Shown here piece by piece: positions 15,622 to 27,300 of a DNA stretch of 35,829 bases. The translations under genes and the position numbers were made by a program. Origin of the DNA: Thermoplasmatales archaeon (GTDB lineage: Archaea > Thermoplasmatota > Penumbrarchaeia > Penumbrarchaeales > Penumbrarchaeaceae); contig JAUVCN010000018.1 in NCBI GenBank assembly GCA_030595715.1, forward strand, positions 1 through 35,829, written 5' to 3'. A model generated the notes under the pieces. The model was not told where the DNA came from, ran no database searches, and saw only the letters and a program-made list of their open reading frames with translations. Position 1 is the first letter of the stretch. The number at the start of each line of letters is the position of its first letter.

Positions 15622-17709
15622 ATGAAAGAACAGGGTAACCGTTCGTTCAGTGCTGGACTGGACCGGACTCTTGTATTCGGTATCTTGACAGCATCCCTAT
15701 TTTTGTTCCTGGTCATGGAAGGGATGAATGTTGATTCTGAGGTTACCCGTTCCAATGTGGACTATATCGGGTACATCGATGGCGAGGGAGACTCGGATGA
15801 TATACTTCTGGCCGGTCATCGATGGTACACATGCAATTTTACCTTCGTAGATTGGATAGAGAGTGTTGATCGGGCAATGGTGAAGATGGGATACGGGACC
15901 ACGGTCCAAGAGCTGTTCGAATTTACTCCCTCCACCGAGGAGCTTACCAATCTGGACACGTCTGGATTGGTTGATGTCAAGGACCCTCTGATCGTCCTCC
16001 AACGTGGTGTGAACCTTACTTTGACATTCAAGATCTGGGTCCATCTCAATTGGTCCCATGATCCCATTGTGGAGCTCACACCGGAGATCTGGTCCAATGG
16101 GACAGGTCTGGAATTGGATTCAGCGAATCTCCTCAGGTTCGAGATACATGGAAAACTTGAACCATTGACAGACAGGATAATGGTCATCGATTCATTGGGA
16201 AGACAGGTAGGGACAGGTGAGGCTGTCCTTTCGGGTTCAGTGGTTTCGGTTACAGGTATATCATTCCAGTATGATGACATCTCGGACCGTTTTTCAGGGC
16301 TTCAGCCAGTTCCATCCGAGATCTCTCCGATCGTTGGGTATGGCGACATTCGATTCAATACGACGTTCAAAGGTTCAGGTTATCTTGCCGAAGTGATCAT
16401 CTCCGAACTTGAAACGGGAACGATCGATCTGACCATTGATATCCCGGAGATAAGGGATGAATGGTTATACAGTCTTGAAACATGGACATTCTCCATCGAC
16501 ATCGATGGACTGGGTCCCAAGATCGACATGATCAAACCTGCAAAGAACCAGCAACTGGGTGATGTGGAATTCGAATGGAACGTTACCGTAACGGACAGAC
16601 CCGTACAATCAGGGGTTCTCGTTAATGGATCGACCGCTCAATACAGGGTCTGGACCAGGGCAGGAAACTGGACCGATTGGAATGATGTTGTTGAAAAGGA
16701 AAATGCAAGATCGGTATTCTTCACCGGCAACGCTATAGGTGAACCGGGAAAGGACTCAACAATGGTCCAGTTCAGGGTGAAGGACGAACTGGGGAATCTG
16801 AACATCTCGATCGAATTTCCGGTACACATCAATGTCGCACCTGTCATCCATATCTCTGCCGAAAACATTGATATGGAGCTCATGGACAATCAATCCCTGA
16901 ACCTTGATGGTTCCGAATTTGCCTCTGATGAAGATGGTGATAATCTACAATATGAGTGGTATCTCGATGATTCGGATGCGCTTTCAACATTGAAGGATTT
17001 CCGTAAACCCCTGTTCGATGTGGAACCTGGCCTTCATACTGTCAGAATAGTCGTTTTCGATGGGTTCGTCAAGGTCGAGGCTTCATTCGAAATTAACGTT
17101 ACCATGGCACCCGTAGAGATTGATGAAAGGAGCATTATCGAGAAGTTCATGGATGATGAGAACTTCTATCTGATCGTGATCCCGGTGGCAGTCCTGCTTG
17201 TTTTCATCCCCATGGTGATAATCATCATTTTGATATCCAAGAAGTCAAGGGATAGGAGAAGGGATGATTTCATCATCGATGAGGATCGGTCAATGGATCG
17301 GAGTCAGGCCGAGGATACAGCGAGAAGGATCCTTCAGAACATGACGGAAGCTCAGGAAGCCGAGTTAGAAATGGGTGCGGAAGCAGTGATAGAAACCGAA
17401 GGTTTCGATTTCGACTATGATCTCTACGAGGTCATAGGTCTTGATCAGACGGCCACAGAGGTCGAGATCAAGAAGAAATACAGAAAATTGGCGGCTTTCT
17501 ATCATCCGGACACTGTCGCCCTGAATGGGCAGATCTCGAAAGAAGATGCAAGGGAACATATGGTCAAGATCAACAAGGTGAAAGAGGTCCTTCTGGATCT
17601 CGAGGTCAGGGAGAGATATGACGAGTATGTCTCCGATTCGGATTTCGATATGGACATCGGTGACCTCCATGATGAAGAAGATGATGATCTCGAAAATGAA
17701 TGGGATTAA
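15622..17709 (+). CDS. Membrane protein with large ectodomain and cytoplasmic DnaJ (J) domain
   Basis: A 695-residue protein. A hydrophobic segment at ~16-34 acts as signal anchor or signal peptide. The ~480-residue ectodomain is beta-rich with many Asn-X-Ser/Thr sequons and, near 405-495, a PKD/Ig-like region (LDGSEFASDEDGDNLQYEWY, then LHTVRIVVFD). A second membrane helix at ~515-539 ends in the basic stop-transfer KKSRDRRR. The cytoplasmic tail carries a J domain at ~598-670: YDLYEVIGLD, helix II with KKKYRKLAAFYHPD, and ERYDEY. The essential HPD is intact at 628-630, so stimulation of an Hsp70 (DnaK) ATPase at the membrane is expected. The acidic C-terminus is disordered. If residues 16-34 are an uncleaved helix, the N-terminus is also cytoplasmic. 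A 61-base gap separates it from the giant-protein operon. Confidence 0.83.
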   Translation: MKEQGNRSFSAGLDRTLVFGILTASLFLFLVMEGMNVDSEVTRSNVDYIGYIDGEGDSDDILLAGHRWYTCNFTFVDWIESVDRAMVKMGYGTTVQELFEFTPSTEELTNLDTSGLVDVKDPLIVLQRGVNLTLTFKIWVHLNWSHDPIVELTPEIWSNGTGLELDSANLLRFEIHGKLEPLTDRIMVIDSLGRQVGTGEAVLSGSVVSVTGISFQYDDISDRFSGLQPVPSEISPIVGYGDIRFNTTFKGSGYLAEVIISELETGTIDLTIDIPEIRDEWLYSLETWTFSIDIDGLGPKIDMIKPAKNQQLGDVEFEWNVTVTDRPVQSGVLVNGSTAQYRVWTRAGNWTDWNDVVEKENARSVFFTGNAIGEPGKDSTMVQFRVKDELGNLNISIEFPVHINVAPVIHISAENIDMELMDNQSLNLDGSEFASDEDGDNLQYEWYLDDSDALSTLKDFRKPLFDVEPGLHTVRIVVFDGFVKVEASFEINVTMAPVEIDERSIIEKFMDDENFYLIVIPVAVLLVFIPMVIIIILISKKSRDRRRDDFIIDEDRSMDRSQAEDTARRILQNMTEAQEAELEMGAEAVIETEGFDFDYDLYEVIGLDQTATEVEIKKKYRKLAAFYHPDTVALNGQISKEDAREHMVKINKVKEVLLDLEVRERYDEYVSDSDFDMDIGDLHDEEDDDLENEWD

Positions 17710-17740
17710 ATGGTAAACAAGTGGTAATTACCCATTCTCC

Positions 17741-17750
17741 TATTATATAG
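17741..17750 (+). promoter_or_regulatory. TATA box for the giant surface-protein operon
   Basis: TATTATATAG is centred about 26 bases before the ATG at 17771, giving a leaderless transcript. It is the only clear promoter seen before 32653. Every later gene in the series starts within the stop codon of the one before, so this element probably drives a ~14.9-kb four-gene mRNA. Confidence 0.55.
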
Positions 17751-17770
17751 TACATCTTCAGCTCATCTCG

Positions 17771-20700
17771 ATGAGAGATGATATTATGCAGAAACTTTCA
17801 TCCAGAGGATCAGGTAAGAAAGCCGATCTCAAGGCAGTATCCGAAGCAATAGGTACGGTCCTTCTGCTTGGAATCTCTATCACATTGACTGGCGGTATCG
17901 CTCTCTGGACCTCTCAGATCGAGGAGGGTGATGAAGCCCTTATCGTCGATCTGTGGGCCTATATAAGAGGAGATGATCTTGTCCTGATCCATCGGGGTGG
18001 GGATCGTCTTGAAGGTGTTACCACCTTGATAACTCTCCTTGACAGCTCGAACGTTCAGATATCCTCCGACGATTATGAAACCCTGTCCGCAGACACTGAT
18101 GGGTCATGGACCACCGGAGAAGAGCTTACCATGGATGTATCCGGTATCCCTGATGAATTCCAGATCCTTGTAACAGCGGTAAAGAACACCGGTGTCACAA
18201 CGGTCATCTTGAAGAATTCATTGGTAAGGTCCTCTTCCATTTCAGCGTTTGCCGATCTAGCTATCACACGTGTGACAATAATGAATTCAGATTCGGTCCC
18301 GGTAACGAGGATCAATGATGACGGGACATACATCTTCTTTGTGGAGATCATGAACTTCGGAAGCGACATGTCAAGCCCACATTTCTCTGTAAGCGGTGAT
18401 AATACACTGAACAATCTCCGTCTGTTCGACGAAACGGATGAACTTGAATTCAGTGGTATCGTTGCTGTCCATTATACAAATGGAGGAACGACCACATTGT
18501 ATCCCGGTAATGGTGGATTCGGAAGACTCCTCAATGGGGATACCATTGAAGTATATTTCACCTGGGGAAGGACAACAATGGACCCAAGGACCCTGGGATT
18601 GCATACACTGAATGTAAAGATCATTCCGTTCCTGGAGGGTGAAAGGGATTACAGCAATAATTATGTCAAGAGGGAATACAAGGTTGACAAATTATTGAAA
18701 CCGATACCATTCTTCGGACCCGATCCGGGAATATACAGTGTGACATTCAGCGATGATGCTCCGAACAGCGGAGATGTGGTGATCGTTACCGTGATCGTTC
18801 AAAATTCAGGTGATCAACCAATTCGTGCAGAGGACGGGGTTTCGCTGGTTGTGTCTCTATGGAAACCGGAGATCCATCAGAGTGTCAGTACAGTTTCTTA
18901 CGACTGGAGGGGCGACTTTGCAGGTCATGAAGGCGATTGGAGGGGCACAGTGGACCATATCCCTCTGTTCTATGATGATGAGTTCCCAACCTGTGTGGTT
19001 CCGAACATTGCGCTTCTTACCGGTGCGTATTTCTTCTTCTATTTCGAACTCGAAGCGAGAGTGGATGTTCCAGGTGGAATGCAATGGATCTATGCTGCTA
19101 TCGATGTGTATGATGAACCTGATCATCAGGAAGGGATACCGATCATCAACGGAGATTCTACGAACGATAACTTCGCTCTCAGTTCTATACAGGTCCTGCC
19201 ACGGATCCTTCTGGTGGATGATGATGATGTAGCAACCGGATCTGATGATGATATGACATCATCGGTTCTGGAATCATTGGTTGGATCTGGTATAAAGATA
19301 GACACTCTATTTCAGACAGATCGGATCATGGACAACGGAGTTGAAAGGGATGGACCTGCTTTTTCCTATGAACAGGATGGAATATCTACAGCTTCCATGG
19401 AGGATTTCGATGTCGTGATCTGGGTAACAGGGTATGTAGCGGACCCATTGACAAATAATATCTCCGATCCTGGTGGAGGGAATATTCAGGAAATGATGAA
19501 ATTCATGGATGACAACGGCTATTTGATGATCGTTGGATCGAGACCATTCGGAGGACTGGCATCGCATTTCGGTTCCGGAAACACCTTTCCGGTACCAGCT
19601 TTGCCTCCGGCCGAGGAACCATATGCGGAGAATGCTTCCGTATTTCTATATAATTATCTGGGTATCAAGAAGGTCGATACCGGTATCGATATGCCAGGCG
19701 GAGAGGGAGCCCACTTTGTTGGATCGGATACTGACGAAGGAGGATTGACCCCAGGTGCCAATTATTCGATCACTCTTCGTGAGGGTCCGGATAACGATCC
19801 GGAAATGGACCTATTTACGATCCGCAGCGAGTTCGATCCCGTATCCTTTGGATTCGAAACACCGGTAGGTGTGCTATCGACGGAGGCGGATCTGCTTACC
19901 CTCCCTCCAAGGTACAGTGTTGTCAGATCGAACTCCACTCCCGATGCAAACCAATCAAATTCGCAGTATAGATCCGTTTCTATCTCATTCGATATCAAGG
20001 ATATCCGGTATCTGAACGAGAAGATCGATCTGATAGCCACCGTATTGAAATGGTTCGACTGGCAGATCAATGTGGGAAGGGACCTGGCGATCACGAAGAT
20101 GGAGATGTCCATCATTACAGAGGTCATCGACGGTGGAACGACGGTCTGGGAACCGATACCTGTGACCAATGATAATCTTCCAAAATATCTTGATACCATC
20201 CTTATCGAAGCTACAGTTCGTAACAATGGACCTTCTGTGGATGGATCCTCCGTGATATTCTATGTAAAGGGACCGGATGGGGTCGAACTTCCGATAACAC
20301 CTGGAATACCGGATCCAAGGACCGAAGAGAGGGAGATCTACGGGAATCCATATGATGTCCCCTCGATCCCCGGAGCGGGCGGTGAAGAGGAGATCTTCAA
20401 GCTATGGCTTGCTGTGGGAGTGGGAAGTTACGAGTTCAGGGTGGTAGTTGATCCGTATCAATTGGTTTCGGAGATATCAGAAGAGAACAACGATATCTCA
20501 TATTCCACCTCCACGATCACTTCGTTCGTTACCCAGAACAATGTTCTGATAGTCGATGATGATTCATCTGATGATAATTTTGACTGGGGTGGTGAAACCC
20601 AGGGAATGAAGGGAACAAGGGTGATCGATTATTCATCGAGAGGCGGAGAACCCAGTGAGCTGATAAATACATCCCTCACCATGATGGATATCGATCACGA

Positions 20701-23700
20701 GGTCCATATTGTAAGGAACTCGTTCAATGCAAGTGAAGGTTGGACATATGATAGCGGACTTTCGATCATCGATCTAAAGAGATACAATTCGATCATATGG
20801 ATCACCGGGGATACAGGGGACAGGGCCGGTCCGGTGAAAAGAGAGACATTGACCGATAATGATATCAGGTCCATCTCATACTATCTGGATGGGAATTATC
20901 CGGAAGCTGACTATCTTCCTGTAACACACAATGAGAACATGATGTTCATAGGTCAGGGTTTGATCCCTGAACTGACCACTTACGGTGATGAGATGGTCAC
21001 TGCCTCGATGAGCGTCGATGAATTCATCATGGAATATCTCGGGATCGCAACTTCCGATCCGCTTGAAGGAACTGCCAGATTGGCCTATGGTCCCCCATAT
21101 GGTGAATTCCTTGAGGATATCTTCGTCGGCATCCAGTACTTGACAGATGATTTCGATATGAGGTTCGATCATTCTTCGATCACTGCAGATCCCGGGATAG
21201 ATGCTGATATGCAAACGTTCACACCGGGTCTGTACACCATAGACGATTCCACACGCACCATTCGTATGATATCCGGTCAATACTCGTATCATGACGAGGT
21301 TGTTAGCAATCACTTCAGAACGCTTACTCATTCATGGCAGATAGGAGCATCGGATCATGATCTGCTCGAGACCACATTAAATGAGATCATGTTCCTTTGC
21401 ATGCACTGGTTCGAGACACCGTCAGAGAAACCGGAACTTGTGGGGCGGAATACCAAGATATTCTTTGAGAACGATCATCCGGTCATCGGAAATTCCTATC
21501 TGGTAGTGGTAGAGATAATAAACCTGGGTGGGGCCCCAGGTGGTGGAACCGTTCGTTTCAGGGACGGAGGGACACTGGTCAACTCCATTAACGTCTATCT
21601 CGATCCCGACCAGTCAACGATACTTGAGACCATATGGACCCCGCTCTATGCCGGAACACGGGAGTTCACCGTCTCGATCGACCATTTCAATGATTATGAT
21701 GAGATCTTTGACACGATGAACAATGTACCCAGGCAGAGAAGGACGATCTATTTTTTCTGGGATAACCTGGAGTCAGGGACCGACAACTGGGACCATGATG
21801 CGACCATTATGCTATTGAATGGTGAATCACCGGTCGATTTCATGGATCCTCTGATACCCGATGTGGACACAAATGTGATCTCCGAATGGGACGATACTCT
21901 GAGCGTTGGTATGGAAACCACCGATAACGAGAGCCATAGCGCGCCATATTCTTTCTATTTGAAAGAGGCACAGGGTGTGACAAGATCCAACGCCAATGTC
22001 CTGTTATCCATTGTCATAGATGACTCGGCCTCCATGACCGGTCGATATGCTAGCGATGGAGTTACCAATTGGTTGGAATCTGCAAAAGATGCAGCCAAGA
22101 TCCTCCTTGACCAGTTGAGCAACGATTCGGTCGTCATCTCCATATGGGATTTTGCCGGAAATCTTGAAAGAAGGTTTTCCGGTCCTGATGATGATATCTC
22201 ATACTCGAGCAGTAGTGTTGCAACCAGCATCAAGAGATTACCTGTTCGATTGGGAGATGATCATGGAGGAATAGATGGTAGACAGCTGATAAGGAACGAG
22301 ATTGATTCCATGTCGAATCCATCCGGCACAACGATACTATGGGATGCCATAGGTGGAGCATACGAGGATATCTCATACTATTCCTCCTACTATCCGGACC
22401 TCAATCCGACCGTCATAGTCCTTTCCGATGGAACGGATGTTCAGGCATCGGACAGGGGTACTCTTGGATATCAGAAACTGGAAGCAGGTTCCGATGCCTG
22501 GGCTCCCTGGGATGATATGGCCGACGGAACTCAAAGTTACGATAATGGACATTTCGGAAAGTATACGCTGGATTGGTCCGACCCTGCAGGAACTACCGAA
22601 TGGGTATGGGCCCTTCAACACGGTGGAGCAATAGATAGAACAAGGATCGGGCTTCTCTATTCGGATATCCCGATATACACGATCGGCCTTGGAGTGGAAG
22701 GCCATGATCCGCCATATGAACCGGTAAGGACAACCAGGCCTGCAGAGTATACACTGGATACCACATATGCGGTCTGCACGGGAAGCGGATGCCAGGAATC
22801 AGGAACCCTGGAATACAATCTCTGGAGAATAGCAAATACATCGAAAGCGCAGTATTTCCACGCTCCATCAGCAGACGATCTGGCCGATGTGTTCAAGACA
22901 CTGGGTCAATTGATCGCCGATCAAGGTTCAATGACCCGTTCTTCCCTCGAAATGACGAGGGCCGACGCTGATCCGGAGGAGGATAATTCCAACAAGACCG
23001 CAGTGACAAGAACGGTTTCCATATTGGGCTCTTCACAGGCCATGGTCTCACTATGGCATAAGTTTGACTTCGTAGGTGGATCGAACGGAGCTTACATGGA
23101 GGTCGGTTATCGGGACCCGGATGTCGATTCGAACGGGAACGGCATCGGGAACGATGATTGGGACTGGAAGTATATCATTCCATCCAAGGGCCATTACAAT
23201 GATAATCTCTACCTTTCCGTGGAACGGAAGGATTCATTCGACAATGATATTGTCTGGGGATGGAGTGGAACATCCGGTAATGGCAGGTTCACCTGGGACT
23301 ACGTGGAAGTTGACCTTCTGGACCATGTTCCGGAAGATTATCGCGGAATGGTCAAGGTCAGGTTCTGCTACGTTCAATATGGGGGAGGGACAGGGAATGG
23401 TTGGTGGATTGATGATGTCCGGATCTCGGTTTCCAGGACGGAGTCCACTGCTGTTGGTGTCTTCAATCCTGATATGTGGACATATCTCACGGGATCGGAA
23501 TTTTCAGGAAATACCCATAGCGGGGCCCATTCCTGGTTTGCTGGTGATATGAAGAACAAGGATGGGGATCTTCTGGATGGAGTTGATAATTCGCTCTATA
23601 CCAGGAGCATTGATCTTACAAATGCAAAGAGCGCGACGCTTTCAGCTTACTTCAAATTCAACATCGACAAGGAAGCGGGCATGCCACCCGACTGTTTGAG

Positions 23701-24346
23701 GGTAGAGGTTTCCACTGATGGCGGTTTGACATGGATATCGCTGAACATGGGTGTAAGAGCAGCGTGGGGTGTAAGTGGTTCCGAACCGGATGATGGTGAT
23801 GGTTTCGAGGATAAGAGATCATACACCGGTATCGATGAGGGGGGTGGATGGGTGAATGCCAACACGATGACCAGGCTGACGACCGATCTTAGCGGATTCC
23901 TGGGAAATACAATTAGGATCAGATTCAGGATCGTAACCGATGTCGAAACGGACCATTTCGAGAGCGACTCCGAACCCAAAGGCGTCTATATCGATGATAT
24001 CGTGGTCTACGGACAATCATTGGAATCAACAAGAAGCTCGAACGATGATATCATTCCATTTATGATGGAAGGACCTTCGAATGAGATGAAAGATGTTCCA
24101 GTCTTCGAAGGATCGTCAGGATATGTAGGAAGCTCAAAGGAGGATATCTCTCCATCAGGAGCGGAAGGGTCCTTCGATGAGTTGAATGGGATACATCATG
24201 ACATGACCAACGAGACCATGGCCGGAGGAACATCCATTTCGTTGGTGGTCCTCTTTGCACTCATATTAACGATGATATCCATCAAAAATCTGATAAGGAA
24301 ACGTAAGGGGAAAGGAACTGAACGTATGCAGGAGGTGGTCGAATGA
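17771..24346 (+). CDS. Giant pilin-like/vWA surface protein, paralogue A
   Basis: A 2191-residue protein. The N-terminus has a basic stretch, then AVSEAIGTVLLLGISITLTG (~22-41), like archaeal type IV pilins, and the pilin-type DLVLIHRGGDRLEG follows. Domains by eye: two CARDB-like domains (~155-450); an amidotransferase-like Rossmann domain starting RILLVDDD (~475-655); CARDB (~765-905); a second such domain (~922-1200); and CARDB (~1219-1320). Next comes a jelly-roll (MAM-like) domain interrupted by a vWA domain. Its MIDAS is D1417-x-S1419-x-S1421, then TTILWDA and LSDGTD. The jelly roll resumes at ~1748-1890. A further jelly roll (~1900-2075) precedes a C-terminal membrane helix (~2155-2172) and basic tail. 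Likely exposed on the surface, with both ends at the membrane unless the N-terminus is processed. Adhesive or fibre-forming role inferred. Ends in ATGA overlap. Confidence 0.82.
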   Translation: MRDDIMQKLSSRGSGKKADLKAVSEAIGTVLLLGISITLTGGIALWTSQIEEGDEALIVDLWAYIRGDDLVLIHRGGDRLEGVTTLITLLDSSNVQISSDDYETLSADTDGSWTTGEELTMDVSGIPDEFQILVTAVKNTGVTTVILKNSLVRSSSISAFADLAITRVTIMNSDSVPVTRINDDGTYIFFVEIMNFGSDMSSPHFSVSGDNTLNNLRLFDETDELEFSGIVAVHYTNGGTTTLYPGNGGFGRLLNGDTIEVYFTWGRTTMDPRTLGLHTLNVKIIPFLEGERDYSNNYVKREYKVDKLLKPIPFFGPDPGIYSVTFSDDAPNSGDVVIVTVIVQNSGDQPIRAEDGVSLVVSLWKPEIHQSVSTVSYDWRGDFAGHEGDWRGTVDHIPLFYDDEFPTCVVPNIALLTGAYFFFYFELEARVDVPGGMQWIYAAIDVYDEPDHQEGIPIINGDSTNDNFALSSIQVLPRILLVDDDDVATGSDDDMTSSVLESLVGSGIKIDTLFQTDRIMDNGVERDGPAFSYEQDGISTASMEDFDVVIWVTGYVADPLTNNISDPGGGNIQEMMKFMDDNGYLMIVGSRPFGGLASHFGSGNTFPVPALPPAEEPYAENASVFLYNYLGIKKVDTGIDMPGGEGAHFVGSDTDEGGLTPGANYSITLREGPDNDPEMDLFTIRSEFDPVSFGFETPVGVLSTEADLLTLPPRYSVVRSNSTPDANQSNSQYRSVSISFDIKDIRYLNEKIDLIATVLKWFDWQINVGRDLAITKMEMSIITEVIDGGTTVWEPIPVTNDNLPKYLDTILIEATVRNNGPSVDGSSVIFYVKGPDGVELPITPGIPDPRTEEREIYGNPYDVPSIPGAGGEEEIFKLWLAVGVGSYEFRVVVDPYQLVSEISEENNDISYSTSTITSFVTQNNVLIVDDDSSDDNFDWGGETQGMKGTRVIDYSSRGGEPSELINTSLTMMDIDHEVHIVRNSFNASEGWTYDSGLSIIDLKRYNSIIWITGDTGDRAGPVKRETLTDNDIRSISYYLDGNYPEADYLPVTHNENMMFIGQGLIPELTTYGDEMVTASMSVDEFIMEYLGIATSDPLEGTARLAYGPPYGEFLEDIFVGIQYLTDDFDMRFDHSSITADPGIDADMQTFTPGLYTIDDSTRTIRMISGQYSYHDEVVSNHFRTLTHSWQIGASDHDLLETTLNEIMFLCMHWFETPSEKPELVGRNTKIFFENDHPVIGNSYLVVVEIINLGGAPGGGTVRFRDGGTLVNSINVYLDPDQSTILETIWTPLYAGTREFTVSIDHFNDYDEIFDTMNNVPRQRRTIYFFWDNLESGTDNWDHDATIMLLNGESPVDFMDPLIPDVDTNVISEWDDTLSVGMETTDNESHSAPYSFYLKEAQGVTRSNANVLLSIVIDDSASMTGRYASDGVTNWLESAKDAAKILLDQLSNDSVVISIWDFAGNLERRFSGPDDDISYSSSSVATSIKRLPVRLGDDHGGIDGRQLIRNEIDSMSNPSGTTILWDAIGGAYEDISYYSSYYPDLNPTVIVLSDGTDVQASDRGTLGYQKLEAGSDAWAPWDDMADGTQSYDNGHFGKYTLDWSDPAGTTEWVWALQHGGAIDRTRIGLLYSDIPIYTIGLGVEGHDPPYEPVRTTRPAEYTLDTTYAVCTGSGCQESGTLEYNLWRIANTSKAQYFHAPSADDLADVFKTLGQLIADQGSMTRSSLEMTRADADPEEDNSNKTAVTRTVSILGSSQAMVSLWHKFDFVGGSNGAYMEVGYRDPDVDSNGNGIGNDDWDWKYIIPSKGHYNDNLYLSVERKDSFDNDIVWGWSGTSGNGRFTWDYVEVDLLDHVPEDYRGMVKVRFCYVQYGGGTGNGWWIDDVRISVSRTESTAVGVFNPDMWTYLTGSEFSGNTHSGAHSWFAGDMKNKDGDLLDGVDNSLYTRSIDLTNAKSATLSAYFKFNIDKEAGMPPDCLRVEVSTDGGLTWISLNMGVRAAWGVSGSEPDDGDGFEDKRSYTGIDEGGGWVNANTMTRLTTDLSGFLGNTIRIRFRIVTDVETDHFESDSEPKGVYIDDIVVYGQSLESTRSSNDDIIPFMMEGPSNEMKDVPVFEGSSGYVGSSKEDISPSGAEGSFDELNGIHHDMTNETMAGGTSISLVVLFALILTMISIKNLIRKRKGKGTERMQEVVE

Positions 24347-27300
24347 GAAAGGATCTTAGTGGACCCAAGAGGTTGAAAGGAAGAAGGAATAGTGGTGTAT
24401 CCGAAGCAATTGGCACAGTCTTGATGCTTGGGATATCGATATCACTTGCCGGTTTTGTAGCCTTGTGGGCCAACAGCATCGAAGAGGGAGAAGAGGGCAT
24501 TTATTCTGATATATGGGCTACAGTTCAGGGAACCGACCTCATACTGACCCATCGCGGAGGGGATATCCTTGATGGGTCCAATACGATGATAATCATAACG
24601 GATGGGACCCATGGAGAGGTCCATCGTGATTCCTACTATACGTTATCAGGTACTAATGATAAGAGCTGGTCGGCGAGTGAAGGTCTTTCCATTGATCTAT
24701 CCGGTGTGGATGATTCATTCGATCTGGTGATCACTTCGATACTCAACAGTGGAAAACCCGTGGTGATCCTGAAGAACTCAATGGCGAAGACGGCCATTGC
24801 CTCGGGACTACCGGACCTTGCGGTCACACAGGTGACCTTTCTGAGATCTGATGGTGTATCGATCACCAAGCTGAACGATTACGGTACCTACAGGATCCGT
24901 GTTGAGGTGACGAATTTCGGTTCTGATATGACATCTGTCTATTTCTCTGATGAGGGTAACCATCTCGTGGAGAATCTGAGATTGTACGATCGAATGGATG
25001 ATCTATTATTCACAGCACTTACGATAGAACATTATGATCTGGACCTCGATTACGGTGGAACAGATGGCCACTATGTTCCGGATGGACACGCAAATTTCGG
25101 GATAATGGAGACAGGTGACAGAATGGAATTTGAATTCAACTGGACCGCCACATCGGTTCTTCCAAGGACCCTGGGTCTCCATTCTCTCAATGTGAAGATA
25201 GTGCCGCATTATCAAGGTGAGATCGATTACAGGAACAATTACGTGGAAAGGGCATTTACCGTTGACAAGCTTATCACACCGGTTCCGATATTCGGTCCCG
25301 ATCCAGGGCTGTACGATATATCGTTCAGCAATGAAGCTCCAAATTCCGGAGAGGAAGTTACGGTTACCGTGATCATTCAGAACTCCGGGGACCAATCGAT
25401 CCTTCCAGAGCATGGGGTCCATCTTATCGTATCCACCTGGCAGCCCAAGGTGAATGTATCAATAAGTACCGTATCATATGATTGGAGGGTCGATTCGATG
25501 GCGAATTATGGGAAATGGAAGAGTGAGGTACCTTCGGAATCCCTCAATTATGATATCGAATTCCCGACCTGTATCGTACCCAATATCACCCTTCTTCCTG
25601 GTGCTTATTTCTTTTACTATTTCACACTGGAGGCAAGGGTCGATGTTCCTGGTGGTGAACAATGGGTATATGCTGCCATAGATGTATACGAGAATGCCGG
25701 ACATCTTGAAGGGATAGCGATCGAGAACGGTGATGACAATGGTGATAATTTCGCCCTTGGTAACATTCAGGTCCTTCCCAGGATCATGATCGTGGATGAT
25801 GATAGCTCGTCCTCCGGGTCTTCCGGTGATATGACCTCATCCGTGATCGAGGCCCTGGTAGGGTCCGGTGTGACCGTTGACACTATATTCGTACCACAGA
25901 CAGTGGAAGATGATGGGCTTGATAGGGATGCACCTGCGTTCTCATACGTGCAATTCGACAACCCTGCCCCCGCGCTGGAAGATTATGATATTGTGATATG
26001 GGTTACGGGTTACGATGAAGATCCGTTGACGAACAATCCGAATGCGAGCGAATATCGGGGAAATATCCAAGAGATCATGGAATATCTGGATGCACGGAAA
26101 TATTTCCTCCTTATCGGAGAATCTCCTCTGGAAGGACTCTCCATCAATTTCAACGGAGGAGACCCACTTTCAGATTCTGGCATTGGATCACTTTCCGAAT
26201 ATCAGGCTGCCAGCGATTTCGTGTACAAATACCTGGGGATATCGAGATTGGTGAACGATCAGGATATCAACTCCACGGATACCACACTTTACGGTATCGA
26301 TAATGGTGCTGGAGGTCTGACGCCGAAGGAACCGGATGATTCGTTATTCGAGATCATCCTTGACGATCAGATAGCAGGCAACGGATTGAGCCAGTTTTAT
26401 CTCCCCAGGGATATTTTCATTCCAGGAGGGGTGGGATTCGAGCCGGCCCAGGGAGTTCTGACATATTTCTCCGAATTCCCCCTGGATGGGACGGATTACG
26501 TCAATACCATCAGGAGCTATTCCGCACCTTTGGGGAATTATAGCCTACAATACAAATGCGCTCTGATCGGATTCGATGTGAAGCAGATCACGTATCTTAA
26601 TGAGAAGATCGACCTGATCGCCGGTTTCCTCCGATGGTATGATTGGCAGATCAATGTGGGAAGGGACCTTGCAATAACCAAGATGGAACTTTCGATCATG
26701 AAAGAAGTTGAGCAGTCACCAGGTGTTTTCACATGGATATCGGACCCGATCGATGATGATAATCTACCGAAATATCTGGACACCATACTTATCGAAGCAA
26801 CTGTCAGGAACAATGGACATGCACCCGAGTCCACATCGGTAATGTTCTATGTTACAGGACCGAACGGTATAGAGCTTCCCGTGGCGACCGGGATCCCTGA
26901 CCCGACGAACAACGGAACCACCGAACCTTACTCCAATCCAAAGGATATCAGTGGTCTGGCAGGAAATGGTGGGGAGGAGTATGTTTACAAGTATTGGCTT
27001 GCAGTTGGTGTTGGGACCTACGCCTTCAGGGTGGTGGTCGACCCCTATCATCTGATGTCGGAGATATCAGAGGACAACAACGATATCACATACTCCACAT
27101 CGACGATAACATCATTCGTGACCCAGAATAATATCCTGGTGGTGGATGATGATTTCTCATCAGATAATTTCGTTGTAGGTCCACCGACCAATACCGTGAA
27201 AGCAGGTAAGACATATACCTATTCGAACGGAGAACCTTCCGAGATCATATCGGATGTTCTCGATGACCTGGAATATGATTACGAGGTCCATACCGTTCTT

